Notes: a model not told the origin generated them from the letters alone. Numbered from the stretch's first letter, positions 1-5,611 are shown. The stretch: DNA of 8,263 nt from Fimbriimonadaceae bacterium (GCA_022842565.1 JALHPH010000059.1:1-8263); one strand, 5' to 3'. Numbers and translations: made by a program.

Positions 1-953
1 AGGGCAAGCAGCAGGTCTATCTGGACATCACCCACTTGCACCGCGACCGTGGTATGAGCCGCGAGCAGATCAACGACAAGCTTGAGGGCGTGCTCGAGAT
101 CTACGAGAAGTTCATGCGCGAGGACCCGATCGACAATCCGATGCGCATCTATCCCGCCGTGCACTACACCATGGGCGGGCTTTGGGTGGACTACGAAAAG
201 GGCAGCGAACAGGCGCTGGACGAACTCAGCCACCGCAACCAGATGACCAACATCCCGGGCCTCTATGCCTCGGGTGAAGCGGATTACCAGTACCACGGTG
301 CCAACCGTCTGGGTGCCAATGCCCTGCTGAGCTGCCTGACTGGCGGCGAGCTGACCGCGCTTGGCGTGCTCAGCTACGTACGCGGCATGGATGTGGCCAA
401 AGAGGATGCGCCGGCAGCCTTGGTGGAGGAGTTCCGCGCGAAGCACGAGGCCCACTACAAGGACCTGAAATCGGCCAAGGGCAGCGAGAACTGCTATGCC
501 GTGGCCGACGCCCTCGCCGACACGATGTGGAACAACTGCGGCATCTGGCGCACCCAGCGCGACCTGCTGGCTGCCCGAGAGAAGTTGGGCGAGCTGACCC
601 AACGGGCTCAGCAGTGCAACCTGATCGACGACAGTGGTTGGGCCAACCAAGCGGTACCGTTCACGCGCCAACTCCAGCACATGATCGAGATGTCGAAGGC
701 GATTGTCGGCGGTGCGATTGTGCGCGACGAATCACGCGGGGCCCACTTCAAGATGGACACTCCCAACCGCGACGACGAGAAGTGGCTGTGTACGACGAAA
801 GCTACGTGGACGCAGATGGGGCCGCAGTTTAACTTCGATGAGAAGATCGATTGTGCGTATATCGCCCCACGTGCAAGGAAGTACAAGATCAATCAAAACA
901 TGATCGTCCGCGAGATCATGGGCGAAGAAGCGCTGACCGGCGTGGGCGTCTAA
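1..953 (+). CDS. sdhA: Succinate dehydrogenase / fumarate reductase flavoprotein subunit, C-terminal part (5' end outside window)
   Basis: The reading frame is open from base 3 to a TAA at 951-953, giving 316 visible codons; the FAD-binding N-terminus lies off the left edge. The protein is the catalytic flavoprotein of complex II, which oxidises succinate to fumarate (or the reverse) and passes electrons to an iron-sulfur partner at the cytoplasmic membrane. Visible family marks are 'HYTMGGLWVDYE' (substrate-site His region), 'IPGLYASGEAD', then 'HGANRLGANALLSC' with the conserved active-site Arg and FAD contacts. The C-terminal helical domain follows, with 'GIWRTQRDLLAAREKL' and 'RGAHFKMDTPNRDDEKWL'. 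The 'YQYHGANRLGANALLS' wording resembles the Bacillus/epsilonproteobacterial branch more than E. coli SdhA. No sdhB follows; the next gene is on the opposite strand and their stop codons overlap. If an sdhB partner is nearby it must lie upstream. SdhA versus FrdA cannot be decided from this part. Confidence 0.93.
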   Translation, partial: GKQQVYLDITHLHRDRGMSREQINDKLEGVLEIYEKFMREDPIDNPMRIYPAVHYTMGGLWVDYEKGSEQALDELSHRNQMTNIPGLYASGEADYQYHGANRLGANALLSCLTGGELTALGVLSYVRGMDVAKEDAPAALVEEFRAKHEAHYKDLKSAKGSENCYAVADALADTMWNNCGIWRTQRDLLAAREKLGELTQRAQQCNLIDDSGWANQAVPFTRQLQHMIEMSKAIVGGAIVRDESRGAHFKMDTPNRDDEKWLCTTKATWTQMGPQFNFDEKIDCAYIAPRARKYKINQNMIVREIMGEEALTGVGV

Positions 954-1489
954 CGCGCGTAGAAACCGGCGGGGGAGTAGTTTGGAATCGTGCCGTTGAA
1001 AAACAGCGGCACGTGTACCCCGTCAATCTTCATGATCACTTCGCCAGCCCGGCGGCGAAGCATCTGCTGGGCGAAGGGCAGTGGCTCACCGGCGGCGTGG
1101 GTCACGACCTCCAGCGGCTCAAGCTCGTTCAGTGTGACCTCGAAGGAGCGGTCGCCGACCTCGGCGCGCGCACCCATGCCGTGATCGGTGCGATAGACCT
1201 CGATCATCGCCTCGTAGTGGCGCACCATCATCCAGGGCGTGTCTGCGAACACGTTGGGCCCAAGATACGAACCGACCTCGTCATCCTCCGAAACAAAGCC
1301 CAGAAACGGCTGCAGCTCGCTCTCGCCGACAGGCGAGACCATGATGTAGCCGCTGCTCGCGATGCCGACCGGCGTCTGGACCATCCGGGCAATGTGAAAC
1401 ACCACGTTAGGCGTCTCGAGCCCGTGCTGCGTGACACCCGCCACTTCGATTCCCGCCTGCCAGCTCATCCAATGCTCAACGTTCTTCAC
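950..1489 (-). CDS. Hypothetical protein, 179 residues
   Basis: I do not recognise this family. The frame starts at a GTG (1487-1489), preceded on the minus strand by AGGTTAAGAGC, a modest Shine-Dalgarno with about 8 nt spacing; an ATG eight codons in (1466-1468) has a poorer site. It ends with TAG at 950-952, so its stop overlaps the sdhA stop in a tail-to-tail arrangement. Codons are GC-rich at third positions, as in the flanking genes. The protein has no signal peptide, no membrane segment and no cysteine, and it is acidic in the middle ('FVSEDDEVGSYLG'). Its composition and alternating hydrophobic pattern suggest a soluble mixed alpha/beta or mostly beta protein. The C-terminus ends 'VPLFFNGTIPNYSPAGFYAR'. 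It could be a lineage-restricted conserved protein. The opposite-strand frame across the same bases is a shadow. Confidence 0.72.
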   Translation of the reverse strand: MKNVEHWMSWQAGIEVAGVTQHGLETPNVVFHIARMVQTPVGIASSGYIMVSPVGESELQPFLGFVSEDDEVGSYLGPNVFADTPWMMVRHYEAMIEVYRTDHGMGARAEVGDRSFEVTLNELEPLEVVTHAAGEPLPFAQQMLRRRAGEVIMKIDGVHVPLFFNGTIPNYSPAGFYAR

Positions 1490-1538
1490 GCTCTTAACCT
1501 ACCTGATCACCGCCCGGCAACAACGTCAGGAACACGCC

Positions 1539-1555
1539 GCCACGCGACGCGTGGC
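1539..1555. repeat. Perfect short inverted repeat (7-bp arms, 3-nt loop)
   Basis: GCCACGC-GAC-GCGTGGC reads as a perfect inverted repeat. It lies about 50 bp upstream of the GTG start of the minus-strand hypothetical gene and about 85 bp upstream of the sigma-28-type promoter of flgM. There is no T-run on either side, so it does not look like an intrinsic terminator. It could be an operator or a 5'-UTR hairpin; neither can be shown here. Confidence 0.5.
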
Positions 1556-1639
1556 ACGGAATGTGAGGCAGAAAAGGAAGATCACGGCCCGCTTGAGCCT
1601 TCGCGGCGCAAAATCTGAATGTTTTTTCAGGGATTGCCC

Positions 1640-1667
1640 TAAAGAAAGCAAAAGTACCTGCCGATAG
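1640..1667 (+). promoter_or_regulatory. Sigma-28 (FliA/SigD-type) promoter of flgM
   Basis: A TAAAGAAA box (1640-1647) is followed after 12 nt by GCCGATAG (1660-1667). The FliA consensus is TAAAGTTT-N11-GCCGATAA, and the SigD form is TAAA with about 14-16 nt to GCCGATAT; here the TAAA to GCCGATAG gap is 16 nt. The -10 element matches 7 of 8 bases. Transcription would begin near 1673-1676, only about 15 nt before the aptamer. Placing flgM under the sigma factor it inhibits is a known feedback arrangement in enterobacteria. Confidence 0.8.
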
Positions 1668-1687
1668 ACATACTGGACGCAAAGCGA

Positions 1688-1773
1688 CCGACACAGAAAA
1701 AGGCAATCCTGGAGGCAACTCCTTGAGCGCAAAGCCTAGGATCCCACGTGGACAGCCGGGTTACCTGGACCGG
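1688..1773 (+). promoter_or_regulatory. Cyclic di-GMP-I (GEMM-I) riboswitch aptamer in the flgM leader
   Basis: The leader carries the conserved blocks of the GEMM-I class in order. AAAAAGGCAAUCC (1697-1709; consensus AAAGGCAAACC) comes first. Next is a hairpin GGAG-GCAA-CUCC (1711-1722) closed by a GNRA tetraloop. Then come GCGCAAAGCC (1727-1736) and a short second hairpin region (about 1738-1751), followed by CAGCCGGGUUACC (1753-1765). GGC (1702-1704) can pair with GCC (1734-1736) at the base of the first hairpin. An outer P1 stem can be drawn from CCG...CAG (1688-1690, 1694-1696) with CUG...CGG (1765-1767, 1771-1773). Departures are U for A in GGCAAUCC, mismatches below the GNRA hairpin and a short P1. 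Known members bind c-di-GMP and control motility, pili and related genes; flgM directly downstream fits. No T-run follows, so control is probably translational. Confidence 0.88.
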
Positions 1774-1801
1774 GAACCGCAAAACGCCGAGGTGAAGGCT
1801 T
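1761..1801 (+). promoter_or_regulatory. Expression platform of the riboswitch: occludable flgM Shine-Dalgarno
   Basis: The ribosome-binding site is GAGGUG (1789-1794), 7 nt before the flgM ATG. Its strand CC(G)AGGUGA (1787-1795) can pair with UUACCUGG (1761-1768) with one bulged G and one G-U pair. The next bases AGGCUU (1796-1801) are perfectly complementary to AAGCCU (1732-1737) in the aptamer core. The two helices are nested and adjacent, so together they would bury everything from the Shine-Dalgarno to the base before AUG. Both partners are needed by the folded aptamer. The inference is that c-di-GMP binding frees the ribosome-binding site (ON switch). Confidence 0.6.
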
Positions 1802-2068
1802 ATGCAAATTTCCGATACGGAACTGAAGAAAGTGATCGCAACCGGATCGCTCCGAATAGCGGAGCCGATCGAGGAGCAAGAGTGGACGCTGCCTGAAAGC
1901 GACAAGCCGCTGGTGGCGGCCGTGACCCGCGAAGTGATCGACATGCCGGACCGCGAGGACCGAGTAGAAGAGCTTCGCAAAAAGATTGCCGCTGGGACTT
2001 ACCGGCCCACGGGTGAAGAGATTGCCGACGCGATGATGCGCCGAGCTATCGTTGACCGCGTGCGCTAA
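1802..2068 (+). CDS. flgM: Negative regulator of flagellin synthesis, anti-sigma-28 factor FlgM
   Basis: FlgM binds the flagellar sigma factor sigma-28 and keeps it inactive until the hook-basal body is finished and FlgM is exported. The 88-residue product has the usual family size. Its N-terminal half (1-49) is polar and low in structure, as expected for an exportable, partly disordered protein. The C-terminal half carries the family signature: 'RVEELRKKIAAGTYRP' (54-69), then 'EEIADAMMRRAIVDRV' (72-87), the two helices that contact sigma-28. The ATG is preceded by GAGGTG at 7 nt. The gene stands alone, with its own sigma-28-type promoter, a c-di-GMP-I aptamer in the leader and a strong terminator 24 nt after the stop. 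This implies autoregulation by sigma-28 plus translational control by c-di-GMP. motAB a few genes away supports a flagellar role. The family call is confident from the C-terminal pattern. Confidence 0.88.
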   Translation: MQISDTELKKVIATGSLRIAEPIEEQEWTLPESDKPLVAAVTREVIDMPDREDRVEELRKKIAAGTYRPTGEEIADAMMRRAIVDRVR

Positions 2069-2091
2069 GAGCCCATTCCATCCCCTGACAA

Positions 2092-2132
2092 AAAGCCCGC
2101 CGCATCAAGAAAAAGCGGCGGGCTTTCTTTTT
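2092..2132. terminator. Strong intrinsic terminator after flgM, probably bidirectional
   Basis: AAAGCCCGCCGC (2092-2103) pairs perfectly with GCGGCGGGCTTT (2115-2126) around an 11-nt A-rich loop, followed on the plus strand by CTTTTTG. On the minus strand the same hairpin is followed by a TTTTTGTC tract. It can therefore also end the 89-residue gene, which stops 13-19 nt away from the opposite side. Confidence 0.92.
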
Positions 2133-2144
2133 GTCTGTGGACTC

Positions 2145-2414
2145 TTAGTTCAACGCGCTGGCCTGGACCGCGCCGACATAAATGCAGTCCTCGAGATCGC
2201 TCTTAGCATGCCAGTGGTAGAGGTACCCGGCTTCGCGGGCAGAAGCGAGGCAAGCATTTTCGATGTGCGCGCGGGCAGCCCACGACTCTCGGACCACAGG
2301 ATAGCACTCCGGCGGCAGCTGGTCGCTCTGTGCCGATAGAGCGTCGTGGGTGGCGTCCAGCAGCACGAGCTTCACGAAGTTATGGGAGAAAAGGTCACCA
2401 TCGAGTCGGGCCAT
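2145..2414 (-). CDS. Small hypothetical protein, 89 residues
   Basis: I do not recognise this protein. The ATG is at 2412-2414 and the TAA at 2145-2147. Third codon positions are GC-rich throughout and the frame fills the gap between two strong terminators, which argues for a real gene. The sequence is soluble-looking, with no signal peptide or membrane segment. It has two cysteines ('ECYPVV' and 'ENACLAS', about residues 37 and 54) and a third in 'LEDCIYVG', plus 'YLYHWHAKSDLEDC' with two close histidines. A metal site is possible but not shown. No Shine-Dalgarno is visible before the ATG. A TATGCT hexamer ends 5 nt before it, which would fit a leaderless transcript, but no good -35 is present. 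The terminator at 2462-2489 separates it from the lipoprotein gene upstream, so it should be transcribed alone. Confidence 0.68.
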   Translation of the reverse strand: MARLDGDLFSHNFVKLVLLDATHDALSAQSDQLPPECYPVVRESWAARAHIENACLASAREAGYLYHWHAKSDLEDCIYVGAVQASALN

Positions 2415-2455
2415 AAGCTAGCATAAGGACGGCTCCGTGCATGATCTAGCCGCAC

Positions 2456-2489
2456 AGAAAAAGCGCTCTGGGAAAAGTCCCAGAGCGCT
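2456..2489 (-). terminator. Intrinsic terminator of the prepilin-lipoprotein unit
   Basis: AGCGCTCTGGG (2462-2472) and CCCAGAGCGCT (2479-2489) form a perfect 11-bp stem with a 6-nt loop. On the minus strand the stem is followed directly by TTTTTCTG. It lies 24 nt past the lipoprotein stop codon. On the plus strand only ATTTAT follows, so minus-strand use is favoured. Confidence 0.9.
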
Positions 2490-2512
2490 ATTTATCGAGC
2501 GGAGAACCGCGT

Positions 2513-2743
2513 TTAGTTTCGGTCGCCCGCTTGGGTAGGAGGCACGGAACGGATGCCGGAATCACCAGAACCCGTCTCGGGGTTATTCGGCTGAGCAGGA
2601 TCGACCTTGACGGCGTCTTGGCTATTGCTGCTCGAAGCAGCGGCATTGTCAGCGGCGGTGCCACCCGAGGCGTCGCCGCCACCGGAGCAACCGACCGAAA
2701 TCAGGCCGAGGATCACCAAAAGAGCGAGGGTTGTCTTTTTCAT
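2513..2743 (-). CDS. Small secreted lipoprotein, 76 residues
   Basis: The start is placed at the ATG of 2741-2743. From there the protein opens with a typical lipoprotein signal: Lys-Lys at 2-3, a hydrophobic core 'LALLVILGLI' (6-15) and 'SVGC' with the lipidated Cys at 19, followed by a Gly/Ser linker. The frame stays open upstream, but those 26 codons overlap the preceding gene and give no signal sequence, so I reject them. The lipobox has Ser at -3, where Leu or Val is more usual. The mature part (about 58 residues) is low-complexity, rich in Ala, Ser, Gly, Asn, Asp and Pro, with no recognisable domain. The ATG follows the prepilin stop after only 4 nt and lacks its own clear Shine-Dalgarno, so translation is probably coupled. 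Its function is unknown; small lipoproteins after prepilin-like genes may be surface or envelope partners. Confidence 0.8.
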   Translation of the reverse strand: MKKTTLALLVILGLISVGCSGGGDASGGTAADNAAASSSNSQDAVKVDPAQPNNPETGSGDSGIRSVPPTQAGDRN

Positions 2744-2747
2744 GGAT

Positions 2748-3689
2748 TTAGTTGGCAAACGTGTTATCCGGGGCAAAGGCCTCAATGAACAGGATCGTGC
2801 CATTGGCGCGGAATCGGCCACGGATGGCGAACACGTCGATCTTTCCGTTGGCGTCCAGGCTATTGAAGAAGTTCACCGTATTGGTGCTTCCTGGGAACGC
2901 AGCCTTGTTTCCGCGGCCAAGCGGCACGTAGCGCGCGGAGGTATCGACCGAGACAAAGATCATGCCTTGGTTGAAGGTCCACATGGACGGTCCACCGACG
3001 TTGCCCATCGGGTAAGTGACGGTATACATTCCGCCGCCAGTTGCGCCTGCTTGCGGCATGGCTTCTGGCTGATAAAGGCATTGACCGGTGGCGTTACAGT
3101 TAAGGCGTGGGTTGGCCATAGAGGCACCAACCTTGCTGAGTTTGCCGGTGCCTTGCCATACGAGTGGGAGCACGCTGGGAGCGGTCACTGCGCTTTGCGA
3201 ATAATGGTGCAAGAAGCCGTTCATGGTGAAGTTGGCGGCTTTTGGCGTTTTCAGCGGGGCTGCGTAGCCCGCGGTCCAAGCGGCGTCACTGATGCGGACT
3301 TCGGGCATTCCCGAGGCATTCAGAATGTCGTAATTCTTGCGGTACGGGTCGGTGGAGTTGTTCCACATCAACGCGTACTCGTCTTGTGCGCCCGGGAAGT
3401 TAAACCAACCGTTCGGGTTTTGTACGGTGTCGTCGTTCACTCGGTAGCGAACCACGCCAGCGGTCGAGAGATTCGGCACAAGCGCTCCAGGGAACTGGTC
3501 GTCGTTGTCCCCCGCGTACATGACCAAACTGACAGCATTTTGGCGACCGTTGGTGATGGCACTGGTCTTCTTGGCTGCTTCGCGCGCCTGGGAAAGAACC
3601 GGGAATAGGATTGCAGCAAGAATGGCAATAATGGCGATGACGACGAGGAGCTCAATCAGGGTAAAGCCTCGTCTTTGAGACGGTTTCAT
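2748..3689 (-). CDS. Prepilin-type N-terminal cleavage/methylation domain protein (type II pseudopilin-like)
   Basis: The 313-residue protein begins with a class III signal: basic leader 'MKPSQRRG', predicted prepilin peptidase cleavage between Gly8 and Phe9, Glu at mature position 5 (Glu13) and a long hydrophobic helix (about 9-30). The region after the helix, '[16 protein letters not shown]', is the wording common in the large prepilin-like families of Armatimonadota and relatives. The rest is a periplasmic or surface globular domain rich in Asn, Gly and aromatics, with a Cys pair in '[12 protein letters not shown]' (about 197-203) that could form a disulfide. Such proteins are exported and may assemble into pilus or secretion pseudopilus fibres; a specific role cannot be assigned. 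The ATG has a GGAGG site (minus strand, 3697-3701) at 7 nt. It is the first gene of a unit with the lipoprotein. Confidence 0.9.
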   Translation of the reverse strand: MKPSQRRGFTLIELLVVIAIIAILAAILFPVLSQAREAAKKTSAITNGRQNAVSLVMYAGDNDDQFPGALVPNLSTAGVVRYRVNDDTVQNPNGWFNFPGAQDEYALMWNNSTDPYRKNYDILNASGMPEVRISDAAWTAGYAAPLKTPKAANFTMNGFLHHYSQSAVTAPSVLPLVWQGTGKLSKVGASMANPRLNCNATGQCLYQPEAMPQAGATGGGMYTVTYPMGNVGGPSMWTFNQGMIFVSVDTSARYVPLGRGNKAAFPGSTNTVNFFNSLDANGKIDVFAIRGRFRANGTILFIEAFAPDNTFAN

Positions 3690-3781
3690 TCAAATACCTC
3701 CGTCCCTATTCTATTCTAAGTTCAATCCTGCATGAAGCCGAAGGGCCTAAACCCGCTAAAATCGCGAGGGAACTGTCCAGT
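3690..3781 (-). promoter_or_regulatory. Gap between motB and the prepilin gene; probable prepilin promoter and strong ribosome-binding site
   Basis: The minus strand carries CGGAGG 7 nt before the ATG, preceded by two overlapping TAGAAT hexamers (TAGAATAGAAT, within about 3706-3720) that resemble -10 boxes. I cannot find a convincing -35 at 16-18 nt. A weak hairpin (AGGCC/GGCTT) lies between motB and these boxes but has no T-run. Whether motB transcription stops here or reads into the prepilin gene is unclear. Confidence 0.4.
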
Positions 3782-4699
3782 TTAGTGGTCGGCTTTGGGC
3801 CTAGCATGGCGCAGTTCAGGCGCAGCCGGAACGCGTATGTCTGAACGCATGCGCTCGGTGTCCTGACTCACCGGGTTCGTGGGAAGCGCCTCGGCCGATT
3901 GGTTGAGCTCTGCGCGGCGGAATGGCATGACCAGCGTCACGCGGCGGTTCTCGTCTGCAAACGGCTGAGCCGGGTTGCGCAGCCGCGCCGAGGCGAAGGC
4001 CCTGACACCCAATACTTGCTTGCTCGGAACGCCGCTGACGATGATCGCTCGCTTGACAGCTTGTGCGCGGTCTGCGCTGAGGTCAAAGTTATCGTAGCCG
4101 CCGCCCGCGTAGTTTCGGGCGTCGGTGTGACCATCCACAAAAAACACGCGCCCTGCTTTGGTCAGCGCGGGGGCCACTTCGCCAATGATGCGGCGAGCGG
4201 CGGGGGTGATGTTCGCACTCCCTAATTCGAAATATGCGACGCCTTTGCCTTCGATGAACTCGACTTCAAGCCCCTCGTCTGTCAGGCGAATCTCGACGTT
4301 TTGAAGCATCGCAGCCAGCGCGCCGCCCTTTCCGCCCTGAGTCTGTACAAAGGATTGGAGATCCTCCTTCACTTGGTCCAGCTGCCTTCGGTCGCGGTCA
4401 GCTTCTACCGCGAGGGCCGTGCCCGCACCCTTTTCGGCGGATCGGCTGCGGCCACCGGCGTAGCCCAGGTTCACACGCCCCTTCGGGGTCGATTTCATAA
4501 AGCCCATCGGGTCGTTGAAGTAGCCCTGTACGCTGGCACGCTCGCCATCGCTCAGGCCCATGATCCACATCACGAGGAAGAAGGCCATCATGGCCGTCAC
4601 AAAGTCCGCGTAAGCCACTTTCCACGCGCCACCGTGGTGGCCGTGATCATGTTTTTTGCGCTTCTTAATGATAATGGGTGCGCCTTCATTCATCGGCAT
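3782..4699 (-). CDS. motB: Flagellar motor stator protein MotB
   Basis: MotB and MotA form the ion-conducting stator that drives flagellar rotation; MotB anchors it to peptidoglycan. The 305-residue protein has a basic, His-rich cytoplasmic N-terminus ('KKRKKHDHGHHGGAWK', 12-27) and one membrane helix (about 28-49). Asp32 in 'YADFVTAMMAFFLVMW' is at exactly the position of the ion-carrying Asp32 of E. coli MotB. A plug/linker region follows, then an OmpA-like peptidoglycan-binding domain with 'VDGHTDARNY', 'NFDLSADRAQAVKRAI' and 'NRRVTLVMPF'. The start ATG at 4699 has GGAGG at 7 nt; a second ATG two codons later is less well placed. It lies 51 nt after motA in the usual motA-motB order, with a hairpin in the gap. 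The residue pattern suits a proton-driven MotB, though the ion is not proven. Confidence 0.96.
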   Translation of the reverse strand: MPMNEGAPIIIKKRKKHDHGHHGGAWKVAYADFVTAMMAFFLVMWIMGLSDGERASVQGYFNDPMGFMKSTPKGRVNLGYAGGRSRSAEKGAGTALAVEADRDRRQLDQVKEDLQSFVQTQGGKGGALAAMLQNVEIRLTDEGLEVEFIEGKGVAYFELGSANITPAARRIIGEVAPALTKAGRVFFVDGHTDARNYAGGGYDNFDLSADRAQAVKRAIIVSGVPSKQVLGVRAFASARLRNPAQPFADENRRVTLVMPFRRAELNQSAEALPTNPVSQDTERMRSDIRVPAAPELRHARPKADH

Positions 4700-4713
4700 G
4701 AGGGCACCTCCTT

Positions 4714-4729
4714 CGCGGCCACAGCCGCG
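4714..4729 (-). other. Hairpin in the motA-motB gap just before the motB ribosome-binding site
   Basis: CGCGGC (4714-4719) and GCCGCG (4724-4729) form a perfect 6-bp GC stem with a 4-nt loop. On the minus strand it sits immediately before AAGGAGG of motB. There is no T-run, so it is not a terminator. It could stabilise the motB mRNA or tune the MotA:MotB ratio (about 2.5:1 in known stators, a 5:2 complex). Confidence 0.5.
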
Positions 4730-4750
4730 TCATCCATCAAGAAGCTTGCT

Positions 4751-5611
4751 TTAAGCGGCATCCTTATCCTTCACCGCCTTTTCGACTTCCGTAAAGCTGG
4801 GGCGCATGCTGGGCGCGATATTGCGCCGCGCAAATTCCACGCAGGTGACGGGGGATTCGCCCCGCGCAAAGCTAAACAGCGCGTAGCGAATGCAATTCAT
4901 ATATTGCTCTTCGGGGAAGAGCTGAGCTTCCATGGCCTTGGCCATGGGATAGAAAATACAGTAGGCGAGGAAGATACCAAGGAAGGTACCGACGAGCGCT
5001 GCGGCCACCGAGTGACCAATGGCAGCCGGATCGCCGCCGATCTTTCCCATGGTGATGATCACACCCAGAACCGCCGCGACGATTCCGACCGCGGGCATCG
5101 CGTCGCCGAGGTTTTGCACTGCATCGGCCGGAGCCTTTTGTTCGCGGTGCGCAATGTCGAGGTCGATTTCCATCATCTCGCTGAGGTCGTGCGGACCGAC
5201 TGCGCCGGTGAGGATCACCTTGAGGGTGTCGCACATGAAGTCGACCGCGTGGTGATTGGCCAGGAAAACCGGGTTTTTCTTAAAGACTTCTGACTCTTCT
5301 GGCTTCTCGATGTGCTTTTCGAGGCCAAGCAGGCCCTCTTTTCGCGCCACGTTGAAGAGCGCGTATTGCATCTTGAGAAGCTCCACGAAGGAAAGTTTAT
5401 TGAAGGGACTCGGCTTGAGAACGCCGATGGTTGCTTTGATGGTGGACTGAATGCCCTCCTTGCCATTGGATGCGACAAAAATGCCGAGCCCCGCGCCGCC
5501 GATCACGATAAACTCGGAGATCTGGATGAGCACCGCAATTTGGCCTCCGTGCATGGTGTAACCCACCATGATGAGGACCACACCTAGAACAATTCCGATA
5601 ATGGCAAACAT
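4751..5611 (-). CDS. motA: Flagellar motor stator protein MotA
   Basis: MotA is the four-helix membrane subunit of the stator, surrounding the MotB helices and pushing on FliG through its cytoplasmic loop. I start it at the ATG of 5609-5611, giving 286 residues (E. coli MotA: 295). With this start the functional residues fall exactly at the E. coli positions: Arg90 and Glu98 in 'ARKEGLLGLE', Pro173 in 'AMPAVGIVAAVLG' and Pro222 in 'IFYPMAKAM'. The frame is open for 22 more codons to a GTG at 5677, but those residues are unlike any MotA N-terminus and span the predicted promoter. Helices lie at about 1-20, 27-48, 172-190 and 199-222, with the long cytoplasmic loop between helices 2 and 3. No clear Shine-Dalgarno precedes the chosen ATG. 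motB follows. A sigma-28-like element upstream fits late flagellar control. Confidence 0.95.
   Translation of the reverse strand: MFAIIGIVLGVVLIMVGYTMHGGQIAVLIQISEFIVIGGAGLGIFVASNGKEGIQSTIKATIGVLKPSPFNKLSFVELLKMQYALFNVARKEGLLGLEKHIEKPEESEVFKKNPVFLANHHAVDFMCDTLKVILTGAVGPHDLSEMMEIDLDIAHREQKAPADAVQNLGDAMPAVGIVAAVLGVIITMGKIGGDPAAIGHSVAAALVGTFLGIFLAYCIFYPMAKAMEAQLFPEEQYMNCIRYALFSFARGESPVTCVEFARRNIAPSMRPSFTEVEKAVKDKDAA

Larger units (their letters stand above)
1490..1801. other. Non-coding region between the 179-residue gene and flgM
   Basis: This stretch of about 310 bases holds no convincing gene. From left to right it contains the upstream region of the minus-strand hypothetical gene, with a perfect 17-nt hairpin at 1539-1555. 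A small CTGAA/TTCAG hairpin lies at about 1616-1629. The sigma-28-type promoter (1640-1667), the c-di-GMP-I aptamer (1688-1773) and the flgM ribosome-binding region (1787-1801) follow. I see no clear promoter for the minus-strand gene. Confidence 0.8.

Noticed and set aside
851..1618. 255-codon plus-strand frame across the sdhA end and the 179-residue gene
   Set aside because: It overlaps sdhA out of frame, has no ribosome-binding site and shows no domain; the minus-strand frame has better codon character.
1723..1896. A 57-codon frame starting at TTG with GGAGG 7 nt upstream, running into flgM out of frame
   Set aside because: The GGAGG is one arm of the GNRA-capped hairpin of the GEMM aptamer and the frame covers the conserved aptamer core; the RNA explanation accounts for the sequence better.
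2744..2821. Upstream extension of the lipoprotein frame to 2821
   Set aside because: It overlaps the prepilin gene's 3' end and would place 26 polar residues before an obvious lipoprotein signal peptide.
2607..3608. 333-codon open frame on the plus strand, antisense to the prepilin gene
   Set aside because: The minus strand encodes a clear prepilin-type protein with a ribosome-binding site; the antisense frame has no recognisable domain and is a by-product of codon bias.
3725..3760. Hairpin between motB and the prepilin gene as a motB terminator
   Set aside because: The stem is only 5 bp with a wobble pair and no T-run follows on the minus strand.
4301..5293. 330-codon plus-strand frame across motB and motA
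   Set aside because: Both motor genes are unmistakable on the minus strand; this frame is a shadow.
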